DNA of 64,000 nucleotides from positions 1-64,000 of IMG/VR virus record IMGVR_UViG_3300042695_000360. One strand, written 5' to 3'. The first letter of the stretch is position 1. Every line of letters begins with the position of its first letter. The translations under genes were made by a program, and so were the position numbers. This stretch comes from a virus. The notes beneath the pieces were generated by a model that was not told where the DNA came from, did not search any database, and saw nothing but the letters and a program-made list of their open reading frames with translations. Shown here one piece after another: positions 48,322-56,994 of this stretch.

Positions 48322-48612
48322 TTATCTTGACATTAATGCTTTTAGTTGTTGAATAATGTCGTTCTGCTCAGGGGGCTCTTCGCCCACTGTTTCCTGACCT
48401 GTTAGTTTGTCTATAACAGGGCTGTCTTTGCCTGCTGCGGCTTTAGCAAGTTCTAGTTCTTGCTGCTGTGGGCTGATCATCACAGGATTTTGCTGCAATT
48501 CTGTATCGGCTTCCTCGGGTGGGTTTTGACCAGCAGCATTAACCACAGGATCTTCATCACCATTAATTGTAATGGTAATAGGTACATTAATGGTGAATTC
48601 TTTTGCTCTCAT
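48322..48612 (-). CDS. small acidic protein with MRAKEF head, 96 aa
   Basis: MRAKEFTINVPITITINGDE, then an acidic, Gln/Pro-rich stretch and a helix IIQQLKALMSR. The MRAKEF head resembles capsid-targeting heads but no IxE/LxE site follows, so targeting is uncertain. CTAAATAC 4 bases ahead of ATG, no ribosome site. Function unknown; probably virion or head-associated. Confidence 0.65.
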   Translation of the reverse strand: MRAKEFTINVPITITINGDEDPVVNAAGQNPPEEADTELQQNPVMISPQQQELELAKAAAGKDSPVIDKLTGQETVGEEPPEQNDIIQQLKALMSR

Positions 48613-48750
48613 GATGTATTTAGTTGCCGGTTACTTAATCCGGCGCCGAATTTTTTATGGCTCAGCAGTGTAATTACGCCGGCAATTTACGTTTGCTAGA
48701 CGGACGCCTGCCCGGTGGGCTAACCGTTACGACAACGGACCTAAGGTGGT
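48613..48750 (-). other. GC-rich self-complementary intergenic segment
   Basis: 138 bases, much richer in G+C than its surroundings, with many possible stems: CCGTT-AACGG (near 48715), GCCC-GGGC (near 48700), CCGGCG with CGCCGG (48671/48645 region) and GCCGG-CCGGC (48630-48648). No tRNA T-loop is present. Could be a structured 3' UTR of the nuclease mRNA, a processing site or an undescribed RNA. Confidence 0.45.
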
Positions 48751-49191
48751 TTAGTTACACCAACTTTGTTTAGCATCGCCGTAATATTCGCGTGCTAGAC
48801 CGTTGGCAATTAATCCTTGACGAATGCTCTGTCCATTGACTAAGATGTCTCCTAGAATGCGACCGCCAAACTTGTCCCAACCGTAGATGATAACTTGATG
48901 TTTAGGGTGGGATTGAATCGCATGTGTGGTAAATTTGCTGGCCACTAATGCTCTCTCGTTTTCTTGCGGGCACTGTGCTCTGTGTCCTTTTTCCGGAGTA
49001 TCAACACCAAATATACGAACTGCTAGTTCTGGCTTTAGTGGAGCAGGAAGGAATGGTGCTGCAATCACAATAGTGTCACCGTCGCTTACACGTATAATCT
49101 GTGCGTCATAAGTTGCACCTTTAGGTGTCTTTTGTGCTAGAGCAGGAACTGCCGCCACTGCTAATAATAGGGTTAATAATAGTTTTTTCAT
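48751..49191 (-). CDS. secreted thermonuclease (SNase family)
   Basis: 146 residues from ATG 49191 with a signal peptide (MKKLLLTLLLAVAAVPALAQ, cut near ALA-Q). SNase motifs: RVSDGDTIVI, VRIFGVDTPEKG (catalytic Arg and Glu/Asp region), and DKFGGRILGDILVNGQSIRQ (second catalytic Arg), then GLAREYYGD. Calcium-dependent nuclease for DNA and RNA, exported from the cell. In a phage it could digest host nucleic acid or DNA outside at lysis, or remove competing phage DNA in the periplasm. TAAATA 4 bases before ATG contains the upstream stop. Confidence 0.9.
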   Translation of the reverse strand: MKKLLLTLLLAVAAVPALAQKTPKGATYDAQIIRVSDGDTIVIAAPFLPAPLKPELAVRIFGVDTPEKGHRAQCPQENERALVASKFTTHAIQSHPKHQVIIYGWDKFGGRILGDILVNGQSIRQGLIANGLAREYYGDAKQSWCN

Positions 49192-49198
49192 AATGTAT

Positions 49199-50911
49199 TT
49201 AAGTAATTTCTTGCCAGCCAATTTGTGCCAGCACGTCTGCGTTGTTTGATGTTGCTGCCATAGTTAGTGTCACAATATCGCTGACTCCTGCCAATGTTCT
49301 GCCTAACTGAAACGCAAACGCATCTGCTCCTAGTTCCGATAGTTCTCTACTGCTGACATAACCAGTTTGTAGTTCTATACCGCCCGAAACTCCTGTGGCG
49401 GCCGTGTCATATTCAACAGTTCCTGAAGTACTGGTTCCTGCCCAAGTAGCACCAGTTAGGGTAGGGTTTAGCACCAATCTCCAACGATAGTAATTCACTG
49501 TGGGACTCAGCACATCCACTTGTCTGGGCAACACAATAGCATCTAATCTTGTGCTGGCCAATCTAATGCTGACCAACGGATAGTATGTTCCGGCATTGAC
49601 CAATCTCAACACACTGGTGCCACGTCCTGCTGATTCGCTGTAGGTAAATGCGTTGTAGCCACCTTCGCTGATTACAGTGGAGCATATCTGTCTCATCATA
49701 CTGGATGAAGCAGTGGCTCCAGTATTGGTTATTTCATAACGCACTGGCAGTACAGCCGTGGTCATATAAGTGGTGGTATTATTCACAACATTGGCATGAT
49801 GGAATGTGTGGCAAAGCACATAAGCACCGTTGACAACAAATCCACAGCGAACACTTCCCACGCCCAACCACTCAATGTCTGTCCAAAATATCTGTGTCCT
49901 GTCTACATTTAATGCGGCGAATGGATTGTCCCAAGCGTCTTGTCTTATCCTATCTTCAACCAACGCACCTGTACTATAACTTCTTATTACCAAATAGTTA
50001 TATGCGCCATCATTTTCAAAATAGACTCCGTTGTTGGTGGTAAAATATCCCACACGCTGACGCAGGTTGGCCTTGGGAGTGTTCATGGCAAAAGTGGCCA
50101 ACACCAGCAGACTCTTGCCTGGCTGATAAGGAAAAACTCTTTTGGTTTCTCGTATGACACTGGATCCATTACTTGTGCTCACTGCCAGTCTAAATGTAGA
50201 ACTGTCTGTTTCGTAGACCACTGTGCCGCCAGTGCTGGTGCTACTGCTAAAATCATTGTGGTCGTAATATCTTGCTCTACTGTCAAACAGTGTATAAGGC
50301 TCACTGACTCGCAGTCTACCAAACGCATCAGTAGATCCTGTGCCCAATGTAAATGTGTTAGTGCCAGTTAGTGTGGCAGTTACCGTACCACTGACGGGTA
50401 TAGGATTACCTGAATCGTTTTTAATCTCTACTTCCGGAAGGCTTGAGATAGCAACTGTGCCAGTTATAGTCCACGGTATTGTACCTTGGTATACTGTGGA
50501 GGTGGTTGGAAAGTTAGTTACAGCAAAACTGGTGTTGCTGATTGTCAGTGTATTGCTTACAAATACAGTTGAAGTAAAATTACTTACTGTGACTGTTCCT
50601 GTGATAGCAGGTAGAGAAGAAATATTTACAGTTGATGTAAAATTGCTGACTACAACTTGTCCGTTGGTTCCTATGCTAACTGTCCAGGTGCCTTCTTGAC
50701 GAACACTAATGCTTTCTAATGCAGCCAGTGTTGATGTACTTAAACTTACAGTGTCAACAATAACATCACCTTCAAGATTGATACCATCAACATGTACACG
50801 AGCCACGGGTTGCCCCTGGCTGTTGTACTGCATAGTCTTATGAATATTTAGAAGATTGCTCTCCTGTGGATGTTCATAGGCTGTGCTGTTCTGATAGCGA
50901 TCAACCGCCAT
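49199..50911 (-). CDS. tail structural protein, 570 aa
   Basis: N-terminal Val/Ser/Thr-rich strands (ALESISVRQEGTWTVSIGTN, GTVTVSNFTSTVFVSNTLTI), then a globular part with FGRLRVSEPYTLFDSRARYY, DRTQIFWTDIEWLGVGSVRC and GFVVNGAYVLCHTFHHANVV. I recall this protein type from aquatic T4-like phages beside collagen-like fibres. Likely a tail or fibre component. No enzymatic motif. Confidence 0.75.
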   Translation of the reverse strand: MAVDRYQNSTAYEHPQESNLLNIHKTMQYNSQGQPVARVHVDGINLEGDVIVDTVSLSTSTLAALESISVRQEGTWTVSIGTNGQVVVSNFTSTVNISSLPAITGTVTVSNFTSTVFVSNTLTISNTSFAVTNFPTTSTVYQGTIPWTITGTVAISSLPEVEIKNDSGNPIPVSGTVTATLTGTNTFTLGTGSTDAFGRLRVSEPYTLFDSRARYYDHNDFSSSTSTGGTVVYETDSSTFRLAVSTSNGSSVIRETKRVFPYQPGKSLLVLATFAMNTPKANLRQRVGYFTTNNGVYFENDGAYNYLVIRSYSTGALVEDRIRQDAWDNPFAALNVDRTQIFWTDIEWLGVGSVRCGFVVNGAYVLCHTFHHANVVNNTTTYMTTAVLPVRYEITNTGATASSSMMRQICSTVISEGGYNAFTYSESAGRGTSVLRLVNAGTYYPLVSIRLASTRLDAIVLPRQVDVLSPTVNYYRWRLVLNPTLTGATWAGTSTSGTVEYDTAATGVSGGIELQTGYVSSRELSELGADAFAFQLGRTLAGVSDIVTLTMAATSNNADVLAQIGWQEIT

Positions 50912-50913
50912 AA

Positions 50914-51204
50914 TTAATCAGCGTCGATAAGTGTAACGTAACCTAAACCCGTTGGACTGATAAACGCAACGTGCGTTCCTGTAGTAACATTAAAATCCAT
51001 CATAGAGTTTGCAGGAACTACACAGCTGGCAGTCGTTGCAGCAACAGTTCCTGTACCGAATGACATGAACTGGCTAGTACCGTTGGTTACTACAGTAATA
51101 CGTCTTGCGGTAATTGCTGTATTAACACTGGCTGCACCTGTTTGCAGTGTGGTGAATTTTGGAGTGGCGCTATTGCTAGCATAAAGGGTGTGATATCTAC
51201 TCAT
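50914..51204 (-). CDS. small structural protein, 96 aa
   Basis: MSRYHTLYASNSATPKFTTL, ARRITVVTNGTSQFMSFGTG, and MMDFNVTTGTHVAFISPTGL. Beta-rich, Ser/Thr-rich, 2 bases from the following gene and 2 bases from the previous one. Probably a tail or fibre-associated piece similar in kind to the 117-123-aa proteins. Unknown function. Confidence 0.7.
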   Translation of the reverse strand: MSRYHTLYASNSATPKFTTLQTGAASVNTAITARRITVVTNGTSQFMSFGTGTVAATTASCVVPANSMMDFNVTTGTHVAFISPTGLGYVTLIDAD

Positions 51205-51206
51205 TG

Positions 51207-51509
51207 TTATTCCTTGGTTTGAAAGTTTGGATACATGCTTACGCTGTCTGATCTAATGTCACTAGGGTTTTTAGGACCGTTTAGTCCGCCTAGCCCTGCG
51301 GCTGTGGTCACGCTGTCAATGCCTTGTACATGCACGTCTGGACTGTTGTCATACATGCCAGCAGATTTAACTTCTACAGGTTCTGCTGATAATTGTGCAA
51401 ACAGTTGTGCAAAGGCACCACCGATCGGATCTTGCTGTGTAGATTGTTGGGCGCACTCAACTTGATCAATAAGATCCAGTACGCCACGAATAATTTCAGT
51501 TGCTCTCAT
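51207..51509 (-). CDS. hypothetical protein with MRATEII head, 100 aa
   Basis: MRATEIIRGVLDLIDQVECA then a Gln/Ser-rich region and polar tail. The head MRA.EIIRG.LDLID is familiar from T4-like aquatic phages. It resembles the MRxxE heads of other small proteins here but no IxE/LxE site is clear. TAAATA 6 bases before ATG, no ribosome site. Confidence 0.68.
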   Translation of the reverse strand: MRATEIIRGVLDLIDQVECAQQSTQQDPIGGAFAQLFAQLSAEPVEVKSAGMYDNSPDVHVQGIDSVTTAAGLGGLNGPKNPSDIRSDSVSMYPNFQTKE

Positions 51510-51539
51510 AATGTGTATTTACTCGTAAGTTAACACTGA

Positions 51540-54239
51540 TTAGACTATGTTGATAACATTACCCATTACGCCATGGATAGTGCATTGATAATACAGTGTA
51601 GATGGTGCATTCATTGGCACAGTAAATGTCTGTGTGCCTGCTTGACTGCCTGAAACGCCGTCAGTATAAGCTGCGCCGCCGTCACTTACTCTAATAGCAA
51701 AGGGATGACTGCCACCCGTAGTGTTGATAAAAGTATAGGTAAATCCTCTGTATAGATATAGCACAGGATCATTAGTGTTGCCTGCAACTACACCGGGTCC
51801 GCTGAATACGTAATCACTAGTTCCAGTAGATGATACTGACCACGTAATAGAAGCACTAGGGCCAGTTGGCCCTGTATCGCCTTGTGGTCCTTGTGGTCCA
51901 GTTACTCCTTGTGGACCAGTTGGACCTACGTTTCCTTGAACGCCTTGTGAACCACTTGGCCCAGTTGGCCCTGATGGTCCAATAAATCCTATGCCGTTTG
52001 CTCCACTAGGTCCTGATGGCCCGGTTGGCCCGGTGGGTCCTGTGGCCCCGTCGACTCCTGTGGGTCCCGATGGCCCAGTAGGACCCGAAGGTCCTGCTAC
52101 TGCGCTTGCCGGTCCTGCTGGTCCAGTGGCGCCTGATGGGCCAGTAGGTCCTGTATCACCAGATGGTCCTTGTGGACCAGTTGGGCCTGCACCTGTAGGT
52201 CCTGTATCGCCTGGAATTCCTTGAGCACCTGATGGTCCAGTTGGACCAGTTGGACCTACAGCTCCTTGAACACCCTGTGGGCCAGTTGGACCCACGTCTC
52301 CTTGAACGCCTTGTGGACCTTGCGGGCCACCGGATGGGCCAGTTGGACCCACGTCTCCTTGAACGCCTTGTGGACCAGCAGGGCCAGTTGCACCAGTAGG
52401 CCCCTGTGGACCTACGTCTCCTTGAACGCCTTGTGGACCTTGCGGGCCACCGGATGGGCCAGTTGGACCCACGTCTCCTTGAACGCCTTGTGGACCAGCA
52501 GGGCCAGTTGCACCTACCGATCCTTGACCACCGGCAGGGCCAGTTGGACCCACGTCTCCTTGAACGCCTTGTGGACCAGCAGGACCAGTTGGACCTACAG
52601 CTCCTTGACCACCAGCAGGTCCTTGTGGGCCAGTTAGTCCTTGTGATCCGGTACTTGCAACTACAATACCATTTACACTTATATCACCTTCGAGTGTAAC
52701 TTGCAAAGGAATACCGCCAAAATATACGGTGCTAGTCCCAACATACAAACTACGCCATTGTTTATCAGCACTACCTAAATCAAATCTTATATCATCTGTT
52801 GGAATTAAACTGTTTTGCACTTGTAAGTCTGTACCTGTTGCCAGTGACCCTATCTTTGTAAACTTAAATGTTCCTGTTGATGAAAGCTCCGATGAAACTA
52901 TGCTAGTAGTAGTAGTTCCGGAGTTAGTAAAAAACATAAACTTGGCAGTGGGGAAAGTCCCTGTGTTTTCAACTCGAACGTGTATTCTTGCGGGAGCCAT
53001 GAATTGTGTTGGAGTTCGAGTTGAAAACACAAGCTCTGCAATATTATCATTTTCTAACAAAGGTGTTGGTGCAGTTGCTGTTCCTCTAGTTCTAACCCAT
53101 CTAAAATCTAATGCATCTGGTTGATCAAAGTGTTGTGAAAATGACCAACCTGCGGCACCTGGTATAAAAAGTTCTCTAGACCAAGCAACACTTGTACCAG
53201 TATTAGAGGTAGCACCACCAATAAAAATTACCTGACTATCGAAATTGTAAGACATTGCTAAACTAGGAGAAATTTCTGTATTATTAGTTGTTCCGTAGAG
53301 TGCAAATCTTCCAAATTGACCAGGATTTACTCTTCCTTGTCTAATACCATCTATACTAATTCCGGTTGTTGGATCTACAGATACTTGGTAATTGTCAAAG
53401 TACATGGATGTAGATGCTACATGTATCGTTCCACTGTTTAGGTATAGATTGCCTTGTCCAGTTAGTTCTAACTTTTTAACCCAGGTAGTTTCCTGTCCGG
53501 TGGTAGGGACTGTATAGGTTTCAAATGAATTGTCAGCAACACCGATACCGAATAATGTCTGTGAATCACCCGGTCCCGTATCCCCTAGAAATAAAACTTG
53601 ATTTATGTTTGCATCTTCATTTACTAAAACTGTTGATTGCTCGTATGCCGAGGCGAATCCGTATGCTCGATATTCACCTCCGGTAAATGGAGTTGATTCT
53701 AAGTGACGTATTCTACTATAATTGTCACTATCATAACCTCCAACAACAATAGCTTGACGAATGGTAAGTGTGTTAACATAGACGGTATTCCATCTACGTA
53801 GGTCAGATCCTAAGTTAAATTGGTTACTAGCATTGGGTAATACATTACCGGAAGTTACTAAGTTTCCAAAGCTATTTAGACTAGTAACAAAAGATCCGTT
53901 AACCAGAGACGACGTGGTTGAAAATCCGCCCCCGGTACCGGCAGGGCCAGTTGGGCCAGTCTCACCTTGTGGCCCAGCAGGGCCGGTAGGACCGGCAGCT
54001 ACAGTAAATTGAACAATATTTAATGCATCATTATATACAGCAGTCATGCCACTATGACTACTATGAACTAATAGCGTAGCACCAGCGTCTGCTACTGCTT
54101 CTGTAAAATCAGTACCAGTTGTTCCTAGCAGTGTGGCAATTTCTGTAAAATTTTGATTTACTTTGATAAATGCAGATCGTATGCTGTCACCGTCGCCTGA
54201 GTTTGCATTAGAACCTGTATTGATAACTTGAATGGTCAT
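51540..54239 (-). CDS. collagen-like fibre with cupredoxin-like end, 899 aa
   Basis: N-terminal [20 protein letters not shown] anchor, a GPTGPAGP hinge, a globular part (about 130-530, [15 protein letters not shown]...), then about 230 residues of true Gly-X-Y collagen ([16 protein letters not shown]). The last 90 residues look like a plastocyanin-type cupredoxin: [20 protein letters not shown] (His), then [20 protein letters not shown] and VMGNV (Cys, His, Met), the four type-1 copper ligands. Whether copper is bound is unknown; the fold may just be a binding tip. Confidence 0.85.
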   Translation of the reverse strand: MTIQVINTGSNANSGDGDSIRSAFIKVNQNFTEIATLLGTTGTDFTEAVADAGATLLVHSSHSGMTAVYNDALNIVQFTVAAGPTGPAGPQGETGPTGPAGTGGGFSTTSSLVNGSFVTSLNSFGNLVTSGNVLPNASNQFNLGSDLRRWNTVYVNTLTIRQAIVVGGYDSDNYSRIRHLESTPFTGGEYRAYGFASAYEQSTVLVNEDANINQVLFLGDTGPGDSQTLFGIGVADNSFETYTVPTTGQETTWVKKLELTGQGNLYLNSGTIHVASTSMYFDNYQVSVDPTTGISIDGIRQGRVNPGQFGRFALYGTTNNTEISPSLAMSYNFDSQVIFIGGATSNTGTSVAWSRELFIPGAAGWSFSQHFDQPDALDFRWVRTRGTATAPTPLLENDNIAELVFSTRTPTQFMAPARIHVRVENTGTFPTAKFMFFTNSGTTTTSIVSSELSSTGTFKFTKIGSLATGTDLQVQNSLIPTDDIRFDLGSADKQWRSLYVGTSTVYFGGIPLQVTLEGDISVNGIVVASTGSQGLTGPQGPAGGQGAVGPTGPAGPQGVQGDVGPTGPAGGQGSVGATGPAGPQGVQGDVGPTGPSGGPQGPQGVQGDVGPQGPTGATGPAGPQGVQGDVGPTGPSGGPQGPQGVQGDVGPTGPQGVQGAVGPTGPTGPSGAQGIPGDTGPTGAGPTGPQGPSGDTGPTGPSGATGPAGPASAVAGPSGPTGPSGPTGVDGATGPTGPTGPSGPSGANGIGFIGPSGPTGPSGSQGVQGNVGPTGPQGVTGPQGPQGDTGPTGPSASITWSVSSTGTSDYVFSGPGVVAGNTNDPVLYLYRGFTYTFINTTGGSHPFAIRVSDGGAAYTDGVSGSQAGTQTFTVPMNAPSTLYYQCTIHGVMGNVINIV

Positions 54240-54241
54240 TT

Positions 54242-54529
54242 TTATAATCCTGCTAGTTTTCTAATTGACTCTAACTGATCCGGTTTCTCTAGAATCTTGT
54301 CATAATCTTGCATAGTGAGTACACCCTTGTTCTTAATAGCCAAAATGTTAGTGATAACAAAGTGCAGGTCTGCATCCGATTTTACGTCCTCGCGGGCTAG
54401 TTCTAAAATTCGAGTAAGTAATGGAATATCCAATGTTACTGTATCAACAGCATCTGCGGACTCCTTTACTGTAATATTTGGTTTGGCAGGGTTTACAATG
54501 CCGGAATGTATAAAAGTTGAGTGACTCAT
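54242..54529 (-). CDS. conserved T4-like phage protein, 95 aa
   Basis: The core [20 protein letters not shown], then [20 protein letters not shown] and [10 protein letters not shown], is very common in T4-like aquatic phages. Helical; no assigned function in anything I know. TAAATA 5 bases before ATG; ends 3 bases before the collagen-like fibre starts. Confidence 0.78.
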   Translation of the reverse strand: MSHSTFIHSGIVNPAKPNITVKESADAVDTVTLDIPLLTRILELAREDVKSDADLHFVITNILAIKNKGVLTMQDYDKILEKPDQLESIRKLAGL

Positions 54530-54541
54530 ATGACTATTTAG

Positions 54542-54570
54542 TTGCTCTTTATGGTAAATGACTGTATAAT
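54542..54570 (+). promoter_or_regulatory. promoter of the HNH gene
   Basis: TTGCTC (54542-54547), 17-base spacer, TATAAT (54565-54570), overlapping TAATAAATAC, a late-box variant. Leader of about 30 bases without a strong ribosome site (GAAAG before ATG 54606). Confidence 0.6.
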
Positions 54571-54605
54571 AAATACTGGGTCACAACAACCTTTGAAAGT
54601 AGTAA

Positions 54606-55118
54606 ATGAGTTCGACATTATTGTTAAATGCAGACGGAGCCCCGATTTCTTGGCTACCGTTGAGCACAATTTCCTGGGAAGAATCTATTAAGTTCATAGT
54701 GCTTGAAAAAGCCACTGTGTTAGATGTCTACGATAATTGGGTCGTGCATAGTGCAAACTGGGAAACACAGGTTCCTGCCGTTATGATTCTTCGCGAGTAC
54801 GAAAAGCGCAAGACTGCAATTCGTTATTCCAAACATAATGTGTTCCTTCGTGATGGCTATACATGCCAGTACTGTGGGGATGATGTAAGCCGTAAAACAG
54901 CCACGTTAGACCACGTGCTGCCAGTTAGTCACGGTGGTAAGACTACCTTTGAAAACACTGTCTGCGCCTGCGCGAGCTGTAATGCAAACAAGGGTAACGA
55001 CAAGAAGATTGTGCCAAAGCACAAGCCAGTTAAGCCCACCTACTATCAATTAGTAGACAAGCGTAGACAGCAAAAGTGGGATATACCACACCCATCGTGG
55101 GCCAACTACTTAGGATAA
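54606..55118 (+). CDS. HNH endonuclease with zinc ribbon (HNH_5-type)
   Basis: 170 residues. A head LLLNADGAPISWLPLSTISW typical of bacterial HNH_5 proteins, then a zinc-binding CQYCGDDV and CACASCNANKG framing the HNH core TATLDHVLPVSHGGKTTFEN. Nicks or cuts DNA with one metal ion; could be a free-standing homing nuclease or act in packaging or defence. The only plus-strand gene between the fibre locus and the ligase operon, with own promoter and terminator, so it may be a mobile insertion. Confidence 0.88.
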   Translation: MSSTLLLNADGAPISWLPLSTISWEESIKFIVLEKATVLDVYDNWVVHSANWETQVPAVMILREYEKRKTAIRYSKHNVFLRDGYTCQYCGDDVSRKTATLDHVLPVSHGGKTTFENTVCACASCNANKGNDKKIVPKHKPVKPTYYQLVDKRRQQKWDIPHPSWANYLG

Positions 55119-55119
55119 A

Positions 55120-55147
55120 AGAAAAGCACCGTAAGGTGCTTTTTTTA
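55120..55147 (+). terminator. bidirectional terminator between HNH gene and infA
   Basis: AGCACC-GTAA-GGTGCT (55125-55140) with T-run on plus and A-run before it (T-run on minus). Serves both converging genes. Confidence 0.85.
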
Positions 55148-55158
55148 TGACCCAAATT

Positions 55159-55377
55159 TTATTTTGAACGATATACTATACGACATTTAGTTAAGTCGTA
55201 TGGGCTCATTTCTACCCTAACTCTATCCCCTAACAGTATTTGAATTCTGTTCTGTCGCATCTTGCCCGAGATGAATCCCAGAACTGCGGAACCTTGTTCC
55301 AACCTTACCCGAAACATTGCGTTGGGTAGTACTTCTTCGATCCTGCCCTCAAGGCTGATCATATCTTCTTTAGCCAC
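55159..55377 (-). CDS. infA: translation initiation factor IF-1
   Basis: 72 residues, the standard length. OB-fold signature throughout: [40 protein letters not shown], then [20 protein letters not shown] and IVYRSK. IF-1 binds the 30S A site and works with IF-2/IF-3 in start selection. The [13 protein letters not shown] part is like the second IF-1 of Burkholderiales. Follows the 80-aa gene with a 2-base gap in the ligase operon. IF-1 genes in phages are rare; with bS21 here, initiation on the small subunit is targeted twice. Confidence 0.94.
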   Translation of the reverse strand: MAKEDMISLEGRIEEVLPNAMFRVRLEQGSAVLGFISGKMRQNRIQILLGDRVRVEMSPYDLTKCRIVYRSK

Positions 55378-55379
55378 GA

Positions 55380-55622
55380 TTAAACACTTTCTCCTTTAAG
55401 TCCTTTAATGACCATTTCTTTAGCTCTCCTATCTAAATCAGCTACTTCAGCTTTGTGTATATTTACTGCCATTTGAATCATAAAGTCCGTTATGGCAATC
55501 TTGCCCCGATCAGTAAAATAACAGTATTCTGGACCTACGGCACTGCGGTGGTAGAATCGATCGTCCCTGGCCAACTCGCAGAAGCCTCCGAACATTAAAT
55601 TTTTAACAGCTTCTTTATCCAT
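55380..55622 (-). CDS. hypothetical protein, 80 aa
   Basis: [20 protein letters not shown], then [20 protein letters not shown] and a helical acidic/basic end. ATG 55622 lies one base after the ligase stop; a longer frame into the ligase gene is rejected. Two Cys and a Tyr-rich centre suggest a small compact fold. Between ligase and IF-1 in the same operon. Not recognised. Confidence 0.65.
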   Translation of the reverse strand: MDKEAVKNLMFGGFCELARDDRFYHRSAVGPEYCYFTDRGKIAITDFMIQMAVNIHKAEVADLDRRAKEMVIKGLKGESV

Positions 55623-55623
55623 A

Positions 55624-56916
55624 TTATAGTTTCTCACCTGCTTTAAAACCTCGGAATCGAAGAGCCCGTGGAAATCGGAGGCTGTATACGTCTTCACTAT
55701 CTTGGCTCCGAGTAATTGCATCTGCTCGCACTTCCAAGACTTGACCAATAACCTCATCGTCAACTTCGGCTCTCTGATCATCTGTCCAGCCAGAGCCAAC
55801 ATTAACACGGATGAACTTGCCATCCTCTTCGCCTTCGCAGATAACTGCGCCCATTTTGCCTTCATTTTTACCTGTTCCTGGCTCGATGCCCACAATGGTT
55901 AAACTTACTTCGATAAATGGCTTTTGTTTGAGCCACGCCACATGACGCTTACAGACATAAGGTGCATCAATGTCTTTGATCATAATGCCTTCAAACCCTG
56001 CATCAATGGCATCTTTGTTATATTGTTTAAATTGCATTTCACCAACTGCTGTGTCTAGATCCACTTCAAGTTGAGGAATAATATCAATGTTCCCAATCTT
56101 ATCCAGTACAGACTGCATACTGCGTAGGAGATTACTACGACGGCGTTGTCCCAGAATGCTTTTACCTTTTCGGAATTCACTAAGTGGAAGAACATCAAAG
56201 GCCATCAGTCGTGCATCGCTGGCATCTGCATCGCTTTTACGATGTACCTGTTTCATTAGTGCTTGGAAGCTAGAGCTAACCACTTCACCGTCAATGACAA
56301 TACTGCGATCAAACAGTTCGATGTTATCTTCAATGCCTTTGGTAATGTGTCCAAAGTTTTCTAAAATTTTGCCATTGCGGCTGTAGACAGTTGCAGTCTT
56401 AGCATCGGCATCAACAATCAACACAGCACGAACACCGTCCAGTTTAGGCTCAAGCAGTTTCTTACCTGCGACTTTGCTTTCGTGGTTGGCGCCGTCGTGA
56501 GCCAACATGCACTCGAACAATGGTACAGCGTCTTTCTTAATCTTATTGATAGTCTTTTCACTAACACCGCAACGGAGATCCTTGATTAGGATACGACGAT
56601 ACCAATCATTCCATTGCTTCTGTGTGCTTGCACTCAATGCCAATTCGATTGCATCACGTGCGGCATCGCCTGTTAGTTGTCGAGTGCGTAGAAGTTCGCA
56701 CAGTTCTTTAAATGCAACCCAAGGCAGACCCTGTCCGCTACCACCTGTGCTGGTAGGTACTTTCTTTACACCAAATGTAATAAATGGACTTAGAGCCAGT
56801 TGAAAGCCTTCAAACAACTCTACGTTGTCGATTTCTGCTTCTAGGATTGCTTCTTTGTTTAGTCGGCTGGAGTGTTCTTCCAGACTGCGGATTACTGCAT
56901 CGCAAGGAGTTGTCAT
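55624..56916 (-). CDS. ATP-dependent DNA ligase
   Basis: 430 residues. Nucleotidyltransferase motif I EPKLDGVRAV (adenylated Lys near residue 154), motif III region FDRSIVIDGEVVS, motif IV FEGIMIKD, motif V VAWLKQKP and an OB-fold C-terminus (MGAVICEGEEDGKFIRVNVG). N-terminal helical DNA-binding domain as in T4 gp30. Seals nicks during replication and recombination. The operon continues into the 80-aa gene and IF-1. The promoter is a perfect consensus with the 12-base motif upstream. Confidence 0.94.
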   Translation of the reverse strand: MTTPCDAVIRSLEEHSSRLNKEAILEAEIDNVELFEGFQLALSPFITFGVKKVPTSTGGSGQGLPWVAFKELCELLRTRQLTGDAARDAIELALSASTQKQWNDWYRRILIKDLRCGVSEKTINKIKKDAVPLFECMLAHDGANHESKVAGKKLLEPKLDGVRAVLIVDADAKTATVYSRNGKILENFGHITKGIEDNIELFDRSIVIDGEVVSSSFQALMKQVHRKSDADASDARLMAFDVLPLSEFRKGKSILGQRRRSNLLRSMQSVLDKIGNIDIIPQLEVDLDTAVGEMQFKQYNKDAIDAGFEGIMIKDIDAPYVCKRHVAWLKQKPFIEVSLTIVGIEPGTGKNEGKMGAVICEGEEDGKFIRVNVGSGWTDDQRAEVDDEVIGQVLEVRADAITRSQDSEDVYSLRFPRALRFRGFKAGEKL

Positions 56917-56947
56917 GTGTGTTTCATTAGTGTGTTACGATAAGACA

Positions 56948-56976
56948 ATTATACAACATTTTTGGAACAGTGTCAA
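56948..56976 (-). promoter_or_regulatory. consensus sigma-70 promoter of the ligase/infA operon
   Basis: TTGACA (56971-56976), 17-base spacer, TATAAT (56948-56953). Leader of about 25 bases without a clear ribosome site. TTTTGGTAAAAT lies 5 bases upstream of the -35. Confidence 0.82.
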
Positions 56977-56981
56977 TGGAC

Positions 56982-56993
56982 ATTTTACCAAAA
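56982..56993 (-). promoter_or_regulatory. TTTTGGTAAAAT motif, copy 3
   Basis: Exact 12-mer on the minus strand, 5 bases upstream of the ligase -35 box and 2 bases from the stop of the A-type carrier gene. Confidence 0.6.
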
Positions 56994-56994
56994 T

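Noticed and set aside
48640-48745. Possible tRNA (GTAACGGTTAG resembles a D-arm)
   Set aside because: No GTTCRA T-loop and no acceptor pairing on either strand.
52266-52699. Plus-strand frames with repeated [13 protein letters not shown]
   Set aside because: Antisense of the Gly-X-Y collagen region of the fibre 51540-54239.
55623-55895. N-terminal extension of the 80-aa gene into the ligase gene
   Set aside because: The ligase frame with motifs covers it; ATG 55622 directly after the ligase stop is the natural start.
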